In this document: positions 5,745 through 5,775 of the stretch, one piece after another | How the letters are laid out: each line of letters starts with the position of its first letter | Numbering within the stretch: position 1 is the stretch's first letter | Source: Bacillota bacterium | Lineage (GTDB): Bacteria > Bacillota > Clostridia > Christensenellales > Aristaeellaceae | Assembly (NCBI GenBank): GCA_019137115.1 | Contig: JAGVSV010000210.1 | Span: 1 to 5,775, forward strand | Direction: 5' to 3' | Length of the DNA stretch: 5,775 nt | Notes under the pieces: model-generated | Seen by the model: the letters and a program-made list of their open reading frames with translations, nothing else | The model's database searches: none | Told to the model about the DNA's origin: nothing | Position numbers and translations under genes: made by a program

Positions 5745-5775
5745 ATGGAGCTGGATCTTCACGGAAAGAACCTGT
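5745..5775 (+). CDS. Start of a probable small Smr-domain protein (cut by window edge)
   Basis: Only about ten codons are visible, reading MELDLHGKNL. The L-D-L-H-G motif near the N-terminus is characteristic of the Smr domain (MutS2 C-terminal type), which in stand-alone proteins is associated with nuclease activity or RNA/DNA binding. ATG 5745 was chosen because GGGAGGG (5732-5738) lies 6 nt upstream. In-frame ATGs at 5739 and 5721 exist, but 5739 abuts this site and 5721 falls within the predicted -10 box. The identification rests on a very short stretch, and the rest of the protein lies outside the window. Confidence 0.5.
   Translation, partial: MELDLHGKNL

Overview
This is a GC-rich window with strong GGAGG-type Shine-Dalgarno sites, short leaders and sigma-A-like promoters. 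Together with a bacillus/clostridial-style heterodimeric ABC exporter and a tandem pair of RimK-like ATP-grasp genes, it suggests a chromosomal segment of a GC-rich Firmicute, most likely a Clostridia-class gut anaerobe. That placement is inferred from gene style; no phylogenetic marker is present. No tRNA, rRNA, CRISPR array, insertion sequence or phage gene is visible, and coding density is very high.

Layout, left to right. (1) Positions 1-339, + strand: the C-terminal 112 residues of a membrane-anchored protein of unknown function, cut by the window edge. (2) Positions 326-3845, - strand: a two-gene operon for a type IV (TM287/288- or BmrCD-like) heterodimeric ABC exporter. The upstream gene (582 aa) carries the degenerate Walker B (Asp-Asp) and the downstream gene (592 aa) carries the catalytic Glu but a non-canonical LSVGQ signature. 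The two genes overlap by 8 bp. The end of the operon overlaps the end of gene 1 by 14 bp, tail to tail. (3) Positions 3846-3959: a 114-bp divergent intergenic region with a near-consensus promoter for the exporter operon and a weaker candidate promoter for the rightward genes. (4) Positions 3960-5644, + strand: two ATP-grasp (RimK/COG0189-like) ligase paralogues joined by a 4-bp ATGA overlap. (5) Positions 5645-5744: a short spacer with a hairpin and a TATAAT promoter. (6) Position 5745 to the edge: the first codons of a probable small Smr-domain protein.

How the genes may work together: the exporter subunits clearly form one machine, since their motif defects are complementary and predict one catalytic and one degenerate ATP site. 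The two ATP-grasp proteins look translationally coupled and probably act in sequence or as a complex on an amino-acid or peptide-like substrate. One keeps the ATP-grasp E-x-N metal-binding motif and the other has E-x-E-D instead. A functional link between ligases and exporter, for example synthesis of a small peptide-like compound and its export, is only a hypothesis from their divergent arrangement; no precursor peptide gene is visible. The main unusual features are the asymmetric ATP-grasp pair and the mirrored hairpins at the convergent gene junction, each lying inside the opposing gene's coding sequence.
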